DNA of 64,000 nt from Rhodobacterales bacterium (GTDB lineage: Bacteria; Pseudomonadota; Alphaproteobacteria; Rhizobiales; Stappiaceae). Positions 7,965 through 17,382 of this stretch are shown here, in pieces. Both the position numbers and the translations under genes were made by a program. Position 1 is the stretch's first letter. Every line of letters begins with the position of its first letter. The notes beneath the pieces are model-generated. The model had not been told where the DNA came from. It worked only from the letters and a program-made list of their open reading frames with translations, and ran no database searches. The stretch covers positions 1-64,000 of the forward strand of contig VIRH01000027.1 of the NCBI GenBank assembly GCA_008107755.1, in the 5' to 3' direction.

Positions 7965-9020
7965 TCAGATCCCCAGCATCTGCCGGATCTGATCCTGATC
8001 GGTCTCGCCGCCGGCAAAATCGTCGAAGGCCTTGTCGGTCACCTCGATGATGTGGCTGGCGATGAAGGGGGCGCCTTCAGCTGCGCCCTGCTGGGGGGAC
8101 TTCAGGCAGCATTCCCATTCCAGCACCGCCCAGCTGTCGTAGCCATATTGGGCGAGCTTGGAGAAGATGCCGGAAAAATCCACGTGACCATCGCCCAGCG
8201 AGCGGAACCGGCCGGCCCGGTTCACCCAGCCCTGGTAACCGGAATAAACCCCCTGTCGGCCGTCCGGATTGAACTCGGCATCCTTCACATGATAGGCGCA
8301 GATGCGCTCGTGATAGATGTCGATGAAGGCCAGGTAGTCGAGCTGCTGCAGCAGGAAATGCGAGGGGTCGTAGTTGATCTGGCATCGACTGTGGCCACCG
8401 AGCGCCTCCAGGAACATCTCGAAGGTTGCACCGTCAAAGACGTCCTCGCCCGGGTGGATCTCGTAGCCGACATCGACGCCGTTCTCGTCATAGACGTCGA
8501 GGATCGGCTTCCAGCGCGCCGCGAGTTCCCTGAAGGCCTCCTCGATCAGCCCAGCCGGCCGCTGCGGCCACGGATAGAGATAGGGGAAGGCGAGCGACCC
8601 GGTGAAGCTCACCGACGCATCCAGACCGAGTTTCCGGCTGGCGACCGCGGCCTTTTTCACCTGGTCCACGGCCCATTCCTGCCGTGCTTTCGGGTTGCCG
8701 TGAACCTTTTCCGGCGCGAAGCCGTCAAAGGCGAGGTCGTAGGCCGGATGAACGGCGACGAGCTGACCCTGCAGATGGGTCGAGAGCTCGGTGATCTCGA
8801 CGCCCGCATCCGCACAGATGCCCTTGACCTCGTCGCAATAGGTCTCGCTCTCGGCGGCCTTGTCGAGGTCGAACAGGCGACTGTCGAAGGTCGGGATCTG
8901 GATCCCCTTGTAGCCGAGATCCGCTGCCCACTTCGCGATGGCGGGCAGCGAATTGAAGGGGGCTTCGTCGCCCCCGAATTGCGCCAGGAAAATCGCTGGT
9001 CCCTTGATCAAGCCGGCCAT
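7965..9020 (-). CDS. Sugar phosphate isomerase/epimerase (xylose isomerase-like TIM barrel)
   Basis: A 351-residue protein of the AP-endonuclease family 2/xylose isomerase-like TIM-barrel superfamily. Metal-ligand motifs typical of the fold are visible: VGYEIHPGEDVFDG (Glu), CQINYDPSHFLL (Asp/His), AYHVKDAEF (His) and AVLEWECCLK (Glu). Such enzymes isomerise or epimerise keto-sugars or act on keto-inositols. It lies 44 bp downstream of the aldo/keto reductase gene on the same strand and is probably co-transcribed with it. It is longer than the second isomerase of the locus (12064-12810) and not closely similar to it. The exact substrate is not deducible. Confidence 0.85.
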   Translation of the reverse strand: MAGLIKGPAIFLAQFGGDEAPFNSLPAIAKWAADLGYKGIQIPTFDSRLFDLDKAAESETYCDEVKGICADAGVEITELSTHLQGQLVAVHPAYDLAFDGFAPEKVHGNPKARQEWAVDQVKKAAVASRKLGLDASVSFTGSLAFPYLYPWPQRPAGLIEEAFRELAARWKPILDVYDENGVDVGYEIHPGEDVFDGATFEMFLEALGGHSRCQINYDPSHFLLQQLDYLAFIDIYHERICAYHVKDAEFNPDGRQGVYSGYQGWVNRAGRFRSLGDGHVDFSGIFSKLAQYGYDSWAVLEWECCLKSPQQGAAEGAPFIASHIIEVTDKAFDDFAGGETDQDQIRQMLGI

Positions 9021-9064
9021 GACACTCTCCTCAGATTGGTTATTCGGTCTCGCGGGTTCACACC

Positions 9065-10111
<1,047 letters not shown>

Positions 10112-10312
10112 TGAAAACTCCAGTAAATTTGCATTGGATTCGATCCGAGAGGCGAGACCCGATTGCTGCGCCCGCCGGGCCCGATTGTCAAATCCCGATT
10201 GGGTGTCAGGACGCGCATCTTGGGTTTTCCTTTGCCGCAAGGCCGCCGGATTGCGGAGCCGCGTTTGGTGTCCATTCGGATCTCCCCGGGGATGAGACAT
10301 CCAGTTATCGCC

Positions 10313-10895
10313 ATGTCCCGAGAGCGCGCCGAGGCGCTGTCTCGAAGGTGGAGCCACTTGCTCCGTCGCCTGCCGCCCATCCTTCGAGACGGGCCTTTGG
10401 GCCCTCCTCAGGATGAGGCCGAGGTTTGGCCGACGCCAAGACGTTCAATTCCTCAAGACCCGCAAGGCAAGAGGCTATTCCCCGAGCTTCTGCTACAATC
10501 TCCCTATCCCTAGGACAGTTGCCCGCCCAGTTCTCTCTTTCCCGGCGGCAGCCTTTCCGCCCCTACTCCCTCATCCTGAGGAAGCGCGGTCGCGCTGTCT
10601 CGAAGGGTGGGCCGCTTGTTCCGGCGTCTGCCGCCCATCCTTCGAGACAGGCCTTTGGGCCCTCCTCAGGATGAGGCCGGGGTTCGGCCTGCGCCCCTAC
10701 GTTCATTTCCTCAAGACCCGCAAGGGCAAGCGACTTTCCCGCGACGCTGTGCCCATTTACCCGGGACCGATGCCCTCAATGTCCGTCATTCCCTGCCGCA
10801 GCTTCTCACCTTCCACCTCCCTCATCCTGAGGAAGCGCGGTAGCGCTGTCTCGAAGGATGGGCCACTTGCTCCGGTGACTGTCGCCCATGCCTTC
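10313..10895. repeat. Tandem array of a palindromic repeat unit (array A)
   Basis: Three related copies occur. Unit A2 (10569-10676) begins CCTCATCCTGAGGAAGCGCG, runs through CTCGAAGGGTGGGC, and ends with the inverted half GCCCATCCTTCGAGACAGG...CCTCAGGATGAGG, so it can fold into a ~108-nt hairpin. Unit A1 (about 10313-10418) has a degenerate left arm; A3 (10820 to about 10895) keeps only the left arm. The linkers are also related (both contain TTCCTCAAGACCCGCAAGG), giving a degenerate tandem period of about 250 bp. The same unit family appears at 27736-28172. It is non-coding; apparent frames through it follow the repeat. It fills 10112-10929, the gap between the aldo/keto reductase and the dehydrogenase genes. 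Confidence 0.85.
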
Positions 10896-10929
10896 CGGAA
10901 TGACAGGCCGGTCATGCGCCAATGCGTCG

Positions 10930-12054
10930 TCACGCCACGAGCAGCCCCCGCGCCGCGTCCGGGTCCAGGGCCTCGGGCCGCTCGCAGGTGGTTTCGATCT
11001 CGATGAACCTGCCACTTTCGCCCGACGACAGGATCGAGGTCATGACATCGACCACATGGAGCGCGAACTCCAGCGAGCAGCGGTGAGGCCGATCAGCCAG
11101 GATCGCCTGGGCCATGTCCGCAAGCCCCGCCGTCCGGTAATTCGCATGTCCCCGGTCGTTCGACTTCGCGAAGGGGTGGTGCCAGGCTTCCGAAATGTTC
11201 ACGAAGCCGTTCTTCTCGGTCATGCGCACCTCGCCGCCGAAGAAGTTGGGATCCGGAACATGCAGCGTGCCGTTGCGGCCATAGAGCTCCATGTTGGAAT
11301 GACCGTGCTGCCAGACGTCCCAGCTCGCGCAATAGGTGATCTGCGCGCCGGAATGGAATTCCATCACCGCATGGATCGTGGTCGGGGTCTCAACCTTGAT
11401 CTTCTGCCCGTAGCGGGGTTCGGAGGTGATCGTGCGCTCTTCGGAGCCGGAGGAGCTCATCGCCATCACCCGCTTCACCGGGCCCAGCAACTGCACCAGG
11501 TTGGAGATGTAATAGGGACCGAGATCGAGGATCGGACCACCACCGCGCTGGAAGAAGAAGTCCGGATTGGGATGCCACATCTCCATGCCCGGGCTTTGCA
11601 CGAAGCAGGTGCCCGACGTTACCTTGCCGACTGCATCCGCATCGATCAGATGACGGGCGAGCTGATGTGCGCCGCCCAGGAAAGTGTCGGGAGCGGAGCC
11701 GATCCTCAGGCCCTTGTCAGCGGCGATGGTCGCAAGCGCCTTGCCTTCCTCGACACCGAGCACGAAGGGTTTTTCCGAGTAGACATGCTTGCCGGCATTG
11801 AGGACGCTCTGCGACACTTCGAAATGGGCTGCCGGAACGGTCAGATTGACGATGATGTCGATATCGTCGGCGCCCAGCAGGCCGTCGACGGTTTCGGCCC
11901 GAAGGCCGAATTCCTCGGATCGTGCCTTTGCCGCCGTTTCGTTGAGGTCGGCGCAGGCCCGGACCTCGATGCCCCGGAAGAGGGGTGCCAGCCGCATGTA
12001 GGCAGCCGAAATGTTGCCGCATCCGAGGATGCCGATACCAAGTGTGTTGCTCAT
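10930..12054 (-). CDS. Gfo/Idh/MocA-family NAD(P)-dependent oxidoreductase
   Basis: A 374-residue dehydrogenase. A Rossmann fold at the N-terminus (LGIGILGCGNISAAYMRL) binds NAD(P); the family's catalytic E-K-P motif is present in HVYSEKPFVLG near residue 93. The C-terminal alpha/beta domain has GGGPILDLGPYYISNLVQLL, in which Asp and Tyr/His normally complete the active site. Family members oxidise sugar or polyol hydroxyls, often at C3 of glucosides or inositols. Its gene starts 9 bp after the stop of the isomerase gene at 12064, so both belong to the sugar ABC operon. Pairing of this enzyme with a TIM-barrel isomerase suggests oxidation followed by isomerisation or hydrolysis of a keto-sugar; that step is inference. 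Confidence 0.88.
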   Translation of the reverse strand: MSNTLGIGILGCGNISAAYMRLAPLFRGIEVRACADLNETAAKARSEEFGLRAETVDGLLGADDIDIIVNLTVPAAHFEVSQSVLNAGKHVYSEKPFVLGVEEGKALATIAADKGLRIGSAPDTFLGGAHQLARHLIDADAVGKVTSGTCFVQSPGMEMWHPNPDFFFQRGGGPILDLGPYYISNLVQLLGPVKRVMAMSSSGSEERTITSEPRYGQKIKVETPTTIHAVMEFHSGAQITYCASWDVWQHGHSNMELYGRNGTLHVPDPNFFGGEVRMTEKNGFVNISEAWHHPFAKSNDRGHANYRTAGLADMAQAILADRPHRCSLEFALHVVDVMTSILSSGESGRFIEIETTCERPEALDPDAARGLLVA

Positions 12055-12063
12055 GGTGGGTCC

Positions 12064-12810
12064 TCAGTAGGTGCGGAAGGCTTCGATCGACCGTTTGGCG
12101 AAACGGGCCGCATCGGACGGCTTGTCGTGCTCCATCACGAAAAGGTCGACACCGGCTTTCCTCAGCGCGGCCATGATGCCGTTCCAGTCCATGGTGCCCT
12201 GCCCGACATCCGCCCAGCCGTCTTCGTCCGCACACTCGCCTTCAGGCGCGATGTCCTTGACGTGGGCGGTGGTCAGACGATCGCTGTATTTCTCGATCCA
12301 TGCGAGAGGATCCTGGCCGCCGCGGACGATCCAGGCGATATCCGCCTCCCATTCGATGGAGGGCGCCGCCTTGAGCAGGATGTCCATCGGCAGACGGCCA
12401 TCGGCGCAGGCCTTGAACTCGAAATCGTGGTTGTGCCAGCCGAACCGCAGACCCGCGTTGCGGATCTTCTCGCCGATCGCTTCAAGGCGCTCGCCGACCG
12501 ACTGCCAGCGCTCGGCATCGGGCGCGCGCTGATCGGGCGGCAGGGCCGGAACGAAGATACGGCTCATGCCAAGGATGCCCGCGGTTTCGATAACCTTGCC
12601 GATATCGTCTTCGAACTGTTCCATCGGGAAGAAGTGGCCGGAGGGCATCTTGAGGCCGTTGGCGTCGAGAAGCGACCGGAAGACCTTCGGGTCCTCATAG
12701 ACCCCGCCGAAGCCCTCGACCTGGGTGTATCCGAGCTTTGCCAGATTCTTGAGAACCGGTTCCCACGGCGTGAACTCGCGCGCGGAATAGAGCTGGAATG
12801 AAACGTCCAT
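12064..12810 (-). CDS. Sugar phosphate isomerase/epimerase (second TIM-barrel enzyme)
   Basis: A 248-residue xylose isomerase-like TIM-barrel protein. Divalent-metal ligands of the superfamily can be recognised in RFGWHNHDFEFKA, SIEWEADIAWIVRGG, TTAHVKDIAPEGE (His) and LFVMEHDKPSD (Glu). It lies between the ATP-binding gene of the importer (42 bp upstream) and the Gfo/Idh/MocA dehydrogenase (9 bp downstream), clearly in one operon. It probably processes the product of that dehydrogenase. The precise reaction, whether isomerase, epimerase or keto-glucoside lyase, cannot be decided from the sequence. Confidence 0.85.
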   Translation of the reverse strand: MDVSFQLYSAREFTPWEPVLKNLAKLGYTQVEGFGGVYEDPKVFRSLLDANGLKMPSGHFFPMEQFEDDIGKVIETAGILGMSRIFVPALPPDQRAPDAERWQSVGERLEAIGEKIRNAGLRFGWHNHDFEFKACADGRLPMDILLKAAPSIEWEADIAWIVRGGQDPLAWIEKYSDRLTTAHVKDIAPEGECADEDGWADVGQGTMDWNGIMAALRKAGVDLFVMEHDKPSDAARFAKRSIEAFRTY

Positions 12811-12852
12811 TGAATGTGTCCTTGAGATACTGAAGTGACGTGTCCTGTCGGC

Positions 12853-13941
12853 TCAAAGCCGATCTTCGCTTGCCTTGTCGAAAAGATTGGCCCGCTCGGG
12901 ATGGAACCCGACCGTGATGGCGTCGCCATGGGAGATTTCCGCCTGACCGTCGAGGCGGATCCAAAGAAGTTGCCCGTCCACCAGAATGCGAACGAGCGTG
13001 TCGGAGCCGAGCGGCTCCACCAGCTCGATCTGACCGTCGAGACGGATAGGCATCTCCTGCGCCGCCTCGCCCGCCACCATGTGTTCGGGCCGAATGCCGA
13101 ACCAGGCCGGCCCGGTTTTCAGGCCAGCATCCCCGAAGGCGTAGCCGTCCAGGGAGAAAGAGCGCTCCCCGGTCATGAAGCGGACCGCATCGCCGGACAC
13201 GATCTCGCCCTCGAAGAAATTCATCGTCGGTGACCCGATGAACTCGGCGACATACTTGCTGGCGGGCCGGTTGTAGATCTCGTTGGGCGACGCCAGTTGC
13301 AGGATGCGCCCGCCGCGCATGATCGCGATCCGGTCGGCAAGGGTCATCGCCTCGATCTGATCATGGGTCACGTAGATCATCGTGTTGTGAAGCTTTTGAT
13401 GCAGCTGCTTGATCTCGACCCGGAGGTCGGCGCGCAGCTTCGCATCCAGATTGGACAGCGGCTCATCGAACAGAAACACGTCCGCATCGCGCACGAGCGC
13501 CCGCCCGATCGCCGCGCGTTGGCGCTGGCCGCCGGAGAGGGCCGCCGGCTTCCGGCTCAACAGCGGCTCGATCTGGAGAACTCGCGCCGCCCTGTTGACC
13601 CTTTCCTCAACTTCGGCCTTGGGAACGCCGGCATTCTTCAGCCCGAAGGAGAGATTGCCGGCCACCGTCATCTGCGGATAGAGCGCATAGCTCTGGAACA
13701 CCATTCCGATGCCCCGCTTGGAGGGTTCCTCCCAGGTCACGTTGCGCCCGCCGATGAAGATCTGGCCACCGCTGACATCCAGAAGTCCGGCAATGCAATT
13801 GAGCAAGGTGGACTTGCCGCAGCCGGACGAGCCCAGAAGCACGAGGAACTCGCCCTTGCCGATATCGAGATTGAGATCCTTCAAGACGTCGAGGGCGCCG
13901 AAACTCAGGGCAAGGTTCTTGATGGAGATACTTGTTTCCAT
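12853..13941 (-). CDS. Sugar ABC transporter ATP-binding protein (UgpC/MsmK/MalK type)
   Basis: A 362-residue ABC ATPase. Walker A GSSGCGKST lies at residues 37-45, the Q-loop near residue 83, the signature LSGGQRQRAAIGRAL near 135, Walker B VFLFDEPLSNLD near 155, and the switch His in YVTHDQIEAMTLADRIA. The C-terminal ~120 residues form the TOBE/OB-fold regulatory domain typical of carbohydrate CUT1 ATPases (FGIRPEHM, PLGSDTLVRI). It energises the permease pair encoded directly upstream (10-bp gap). Its high similarity to MsmK-type proteins means it could in principle serve other CUT1 importers as well. Confidence 0.93.
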   Translation of the reverse strand: METSISIKNLALSFGALDVLKDLNLDIGKGEFLVLLGSSGCGKSTLLNCIAGLLDVSGGQIFIGGRNVTWEEPSKRGIGMVFQSYALYPQMTVAGNLSFGLKNAGVPKAEVEERVNRAARVLQIEPLLSRKPAALSGGQRQRAAIGRALVRDADVFLFDEPLSNLDAKLRADLRVEIKQLHQKLHNTMIYVTHDQIEAMTLADRIAIMRGGRILQLASPNEIYNRPASKYVAEFIGSPTMNFFEGEIVSGDAVRFMTGERSFSLDGYAFGDAGLKTGPAWFGIRPEHMVAGEAAQEMPIRLDGQIELVEPLGSDTLVRILVDGQLLWIRLDGQAEISHGDAITVGFHPERANLFDKASEDRL

Positions 13942-13951
13942 GGGTCTGTCT

Positions 13952-14950
13952 TCAGCCTTTCACAGCACCTGCGGCGATACCGCGGACAAAGAGTTTTCCT
14001 GAAATGAAGTAGACGGTCAGGGGAACGAGGCCGGTGAGGATCGTTGCGGCCATGTTGACGTTGTATTCCTTCACGCCCTGGGTCGAGTTGACGATGTTGT
14101 TGAGCTGAACCGTCATCGGGTAGAGGTCCGGCTTGGTGTAGACGACCCCGAACAGGAAGTCGTTCCAGATGCCGGTCACCTGGAGGATCATCGCGACGAC
14201 GAAGATCGGCAGGCTCATCGGCACCATGATCTGGAAATAGATCCGCCAGAAGCCCGCCCCGTCGACGCGCGCCGCCTTGAAAAGCTCCTGTGGCACCGAG
14301 GCGAAATAGTTGCGGAAGAGCAGCGTCAGGATCGGCATGCCAAAGATCGTGTGGACGATCACGAGGCCGGTGAGACTTCCATAGAGGCCAATCTCGCGCA
14401 GCATGATGACGATCGGGTAGAGCATGACCTGATAGGGAATGAAGGCCCCGACGATCAGGATGGCGAAGAAGGTCTCCGAGCCCTTGAAGCGCCAGTTGGC
14501 GAGCGCGTAGCCGTTCACCGAGGCGATGATGATTGACAGGATCACCGACGGCACGAGGATCTGCACCGAGTTGAAGAACCCGCGCGACAGGCCGTCGCAA
14601 TTCAGGCCCGTGCAGGCTTCCGACCACGCCTTGACCCAGGGCTGGAAGGTGATCTCCAGCGGCGGCGCGAAGATGTTGCCGACGCGGATTTCCGGCATGC
14701 CCTTGAGCGACGTCACGATCATCACGTAGAGCGGCAGCAGGTAATAGAGGCTGACGAAGATCAGCGTGCCATAGACGATGATGTTGCGGCGGGAGAGGAA
14801 TGGGCGCGGCTTGCGGCCGGCAGGCCCCTCTTCGAGCCGGACTTGCTGAAAGGGCGACTCCGCAGGGCGCAGGGTCACATCGCCGTCGTTGGCCTCCGGC
14901 TCCGCAGCGTATCCGAGAGAGTTCTTCATGAGATGGGGTGCCTTGGTCAC
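13952..14950 (-). CDS. Carbohydrate ABC transporter permease (MalG-like)
   Basis: A 332-residue inner-membrane permease with about six membrane helices after an unusually long (~55-residue) cytosolic N-terminus. The EAA loop that docks the ATPase reads ELFKAARVDGAGFWRIYFQI. The order of genes and the C-terminal helix ending FVRGIAAGAVKG match the MalG subunit of CUT1 importers. Its start codon overlaps the stop of the MalF-type gene by 4 bp (ATGA), so the two are translationally coupled. It forms a heterodimeric channel with that protein. Confidence 0.92.
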   Translation of the reverse strand: MTKAPHLMKNSLGYAAEPEANDGDVTLRPAESPFQQVRLEEGPAGRKPRPFLSRRNIIVYGTLIFVSLYYLLPLYVMIVTSLKGMPEIRVGNIFAPPLEITFQPWVKAWSEACTGLNCDGLSRGFFNSVQILVPSVILSIIIASVNGYALANWRFKGSETFFAILIVGAFIPYQVMLYPIVIMLREIGLYGSLTGLVIVHTIFGMPILTLLFRNYFASVPQELFKAARVDGAGFWRIYFQIMVPMSLPIFVVAMILQVTGIWNDFLFGVVYTKPDLYPMTVQLNNIVNSTQGVKEYNVNMAATILTGLVPLTVYFISGKLFVRGIAAGAVKG

Positions 14951-15837
14951 TGGCGCTTGCCTCCGAATTCGAGGTAGGCCCAGGGCACGACGATGATGAC
15001 GACCGTCAGAAGCATCATGGTGGAGGCGGCAAAGCCCTGTCCGAGGTTCTGCGACAGGAACATCGCGTCATAAACGTATTTGGCCGGAACTTCCGAGGAG
15101 ATGCCGGGCCCTCCGCCGGTCTGGGCGACGATGAGGTCGTAGACCTTGATAATGCCGGAGGCGATCAGCACGATGGCGGTGATGAAGATACCGCGCATCA
15201 TCGGGATGACGATGAAGAGATAGGTCTTCCACATGGGAATGCCGTCGATCCGGGACGCTTTCCAGATGTCTTCATCGATCCCGCGCAGCCCGGCCAGCAT
15301 AAGGCACATGATCAGGCCGGTTTCATGCCAGAGCCCGGCGATCAGCACGCCGTAGATGACGATGTCCGGATTGTAGAGCGGATCGAAGGTGAAGCTTTCC
15401 CAGCCCATGGATCGAACGATGTGCTGGATGCCGAAGTCCGGATTGAGAATCCACTGCCAGGCCAGTCCGGTGACGATGAAGCTGAGGGCGAAGGGATAAA
15501 GGAGGATCGTTCTGAACGTGTCCTCGAAGCGGATCTTCTGATCGAGCAGCGCCGCCAGCAGAAAGCCGATGACGAGAGCGAAGATCAGCGAGAACACCCC
15601 GTAGATCGCCAGGTTTTCAAGGGAAATCAGCCATTTGCTGCTGCCCCACAGACGTTCGTACTGGTCCAGTCCGACGAATTTTTCGCGTGGTAGAAGCTTG
15701 GAATTGGTGAAGGAATAAACAACCGTCCAGACGGTTCCTCCAACGAAGACCACCATCGCGGTGATGATCATCGGAATTGCCGCCACCTTGGCACTGAAGT
15801 TGCGGTGCCATCTGAACGGGCGCGTTGCTGCGTCCAT
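14947..15837 (-). CDS. Carbohydrate ABC transporter permease (MalF/UgpA-like)
   Basis: A 296-residue membrane protein with about six helices. The start at 15837 (MDAATRPFRWHRNFSAKVAA) has GAGG upstream; the in-frame extension to 15918 has no coding character. The EAA motif is present as EDIWKASRIDGIPMWKTYLF, the contact to the ATP-binding subunit. Substrate-channel residues cannot be assigned. The gene follows the binding-protein gene after 131 bp and overlaps the next permease by 4 bp. Confidence 0.92.
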   Translation of the reverse strand: MDAATRPFRWHRNFSAKVAAIPMIITAMVVFVGGTVWTVVYSFTNSKLLPREKFVGLDQYERLWGSSKWLISLENLAIYGVFSLIFALVIGFLLAALLDQKIRFEDTFRTILLYPFALSFIVTGLAWQWILNPDFGIQHIVRSMGWESFTFDPLYNPDIVIYGVLIAGLWHETGLIMCLMLAGLRGIDEDIWKASRIDGIPMWKTYLFIVIPMMRGIFITAIVLIASGIIKVYDLIVAQTGGGPGISSEVPAKYVYDAMFLSQNLGQGFAASTMMLLTVVIIVVPWAYLEFGGKRQ

Positions 15838-15968
15838 GTCTGGAATGTCCTCGTCGATCGTTGCCTGAAAACGCTGTAATCCTGGCCCGGCGCGCGGACG
15901 AGCGCAGGGTCGGACCACGCCGCTGCGAAAGACCTGTCGGCCTGCGCAGCGGCGTGGTCTCTCTCAGG

Positions 15969-17201
15969 TCAGTCGGCGTCTGCGACGAGTTCGGTGAACT
16001 TCTTCTGCGCTTCTTCAGCCGTCATGGACGGAGTGTTGAAGAACTCGACGAACAGGTCGTTCACCTGGGTCAGGCTGTCGGCCGACATGAGCTGGTCCGG
16101 CGACTGGATGACGTTGCCCTGGGCCAGAATGTCGAGGCCCTTCTTCATGCAGTCGTTGGCGGCGTTCAGGTCCACGTCGCCGCGCACCGGAAGTGAGCCC
16201 TTCTTCAGGTTGAAGGCAACCTGGGTTTCGGGAGCCAGCATCACCCTGGCGAGTTCGCCTTGCGCTTCGGTGATTTCCGGGTCGTCCACCTTGGGGAAGT
16301 AGAAGGCGTCGCCGCCTGTCATGATGACCTCGTTGACGCCAAGGCCCGGCAGACACGTGTAATCTTCACCGGCCACAAGGTCGGCAACCTGGAATTCGCC
16401 CTGTGCCCAGTCGCCCATGATCTGACCGGCGGCCTTGCCGGTGATGACCATCGTGGTGGCATCGTTCCAGCCCTGGACGTTGGAGTCCTTGGACATTTCG
16501 CGGGCGGTCGCGGCGGCCTGGAACACCTTCGCCATTTCCTCGCTGCCGGCAAGGTCGGCGTCTTTCTCGCCGAACACCTTGGTATAGGCTTCAGGCCCGG
16601 CGAGGGCGGTCAGGAGCACCTGGAAGGCAAGCGTGGTCTGCCAGGGCTGCTGGCCCATGGCGAGCGGGATGATGCCGGCTTCTTCCAGCTTTGGCGCGGC
16701 GGCAGCGAACTCGTCCCAGCTGGTCGGGACTTCCAGGCCGTTGTCCTCGAACACCTTGTTGTTCAGCCACAGCCACTGCTGGGAGTGGATGTTGATCGGC
16801 ACGCAATAGATCCGGCCGTCCAGGGTGCAGCTGTCGAGCAGGGTGGACGGGTGGATGACCTCTTTCCAGTTGCCCTCTTCCGCAATGTCGGTGAGGTCGC
16901 GCATCAGGCCGGCTTCCACCAGCTCTTCCGCCTGCCGGCCGTGGTTGAACTGGGTCGCGCCCATCGGGTCGCCGCCGGTGATCCGGCTGATCATGATCGG
17001 GCGCGCCGTGCCGCCTGAACCGGCGATGGCACCATCGACCCACTGATTGCCCGTTGCGTCGAAGGCTTTCGCCAGTTCGGCAACGGCAGCGGCCTCACCG
17101 CCCGACGTCCACCAGTGGGTGACTTCAAGATCCGTGGCATTGGCTGCGGTTGCCGCGCAAAGCGCTGTGGTTGCCGCAAATGCTGCGCGTAATGCTCTCA
17201 T
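15969..17201 (-). CDS. Sugar ABC transporter substrate-binding protein (family 1)
   Basis: A 410-residue periplasmic protein. The start at 17201 (MRALRAAFAATTALCAATAA) follows GGGAGG at good spacing; residues 1-22 form a signal peptide cleaved near ANA/TD. The mature protein shows the extracellular solute-binding fold of cluster B/MalE-type proteins (LEVTHWWTSGGEAAAVAELA at the start; TMVITGKAAGQIMGDWAQGE near residue 245). ALFDATGNQWVDGAIAG-type segments suit glucose or glucoside binders, but the ligand is not certain. It is the first gene of the minus-strand operon and has two LacI-type operators directly upstream. The 131-bp gap after it may favour higher expression of the binding protein. 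Confidence 0.9.
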   Translation of the reverse strand: MRALRAAFAATTALCAATAANATDLEVTHWWTSGGEAAAVAELAKAFDATGNQWVDGAIAGSGGTARPIMISRITGGDPMGATQFNHGRQAEELVEAGLMRDLTDIAEEGNWKEVIHPSTLLDSCTLDGRIYCVPINIHSQQWLWLNNKVFEDNGLEVPTSWDEFAAAAPKLEEAGIIPLAMGQQPWQTTLAFQVLLTALAGPEAYTKVFGEKDADLAGSEEMAKVFQAAATAREMSKDSNVQGWNDATTMVITGKAAGQIMGDWAQGEFQVADLVAGEDYTCLPGLGVNEVIMTGGDAFYFPKVDDPEITEAQGELARVMLAPETQVAFNLKKGSLPVRGDVDLNAANDCMKKGLDILAQGNVIQSPDQLMSADSLTQVNDLFVEFFNTPSMTAEEAQKKFTELVADAD

Positions 17202-17262
17202 GTTTTCCTCCCGTCGGCGTTGAATCCGAGTGTCCTCGCCGAATGCGGCCTCCACCGCATTC

Positions 17263-17308
17263 TGTAATCGATTGCATTTCAGATAATTGTGGTATGTAAT
17301 CGATTACA
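17263..17308. promoter_or_regulatory. Twin LacI-type operators in the divergent promoter region
   Basis: Two near-identical 14-bp palindromes, TGTAATCGATTGCA (17263-17276) and TGTAATCGATTACA (17295-17308), lie between the ABC operon (minus) and the LacI-family gene (plus). The central CG and the dyad symmetry are standard for LacI/GalR-family sites. Their centres are 32 bp apart, close to three helical turns, so two dimers would sit on the same face of the DNA. They probably mediate repression of the importer operon and autoregulation. Confidence 0.8.
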
Positions 17309-17382
17309 TTCATAATTCGCGGGAAACGGGCTTGTGTCAACCCGAATTGTAGGCCCGCTATGCAAGCCGCCGAAAAAGCGCG

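Noticed and set aside
10163..10674. Short plus-strand frames through the repeat array
   Set aside because: Their similar peptides (PPILRDGPLGPPQDEAEV and the like) simply translate the palindromic repeat; the same peptides recur in array B.
10888..12801. 637-codon open frame on the plus strand
   Set aside because: It lies antisense over the Gfo/Idh/MocA and isomerase genes. Its product is His/Arg/Gly-rich without any family motif, while the minus-strand proteins have full motifs and correct operon spacing.
15838..15918. 27-residue N-terminal extension of the MalF-like permease
   Set aside because: The extension is Arg/Pro-rich with no membrane or coding character, and the internal ATG at 15837 has a good ribosome site.
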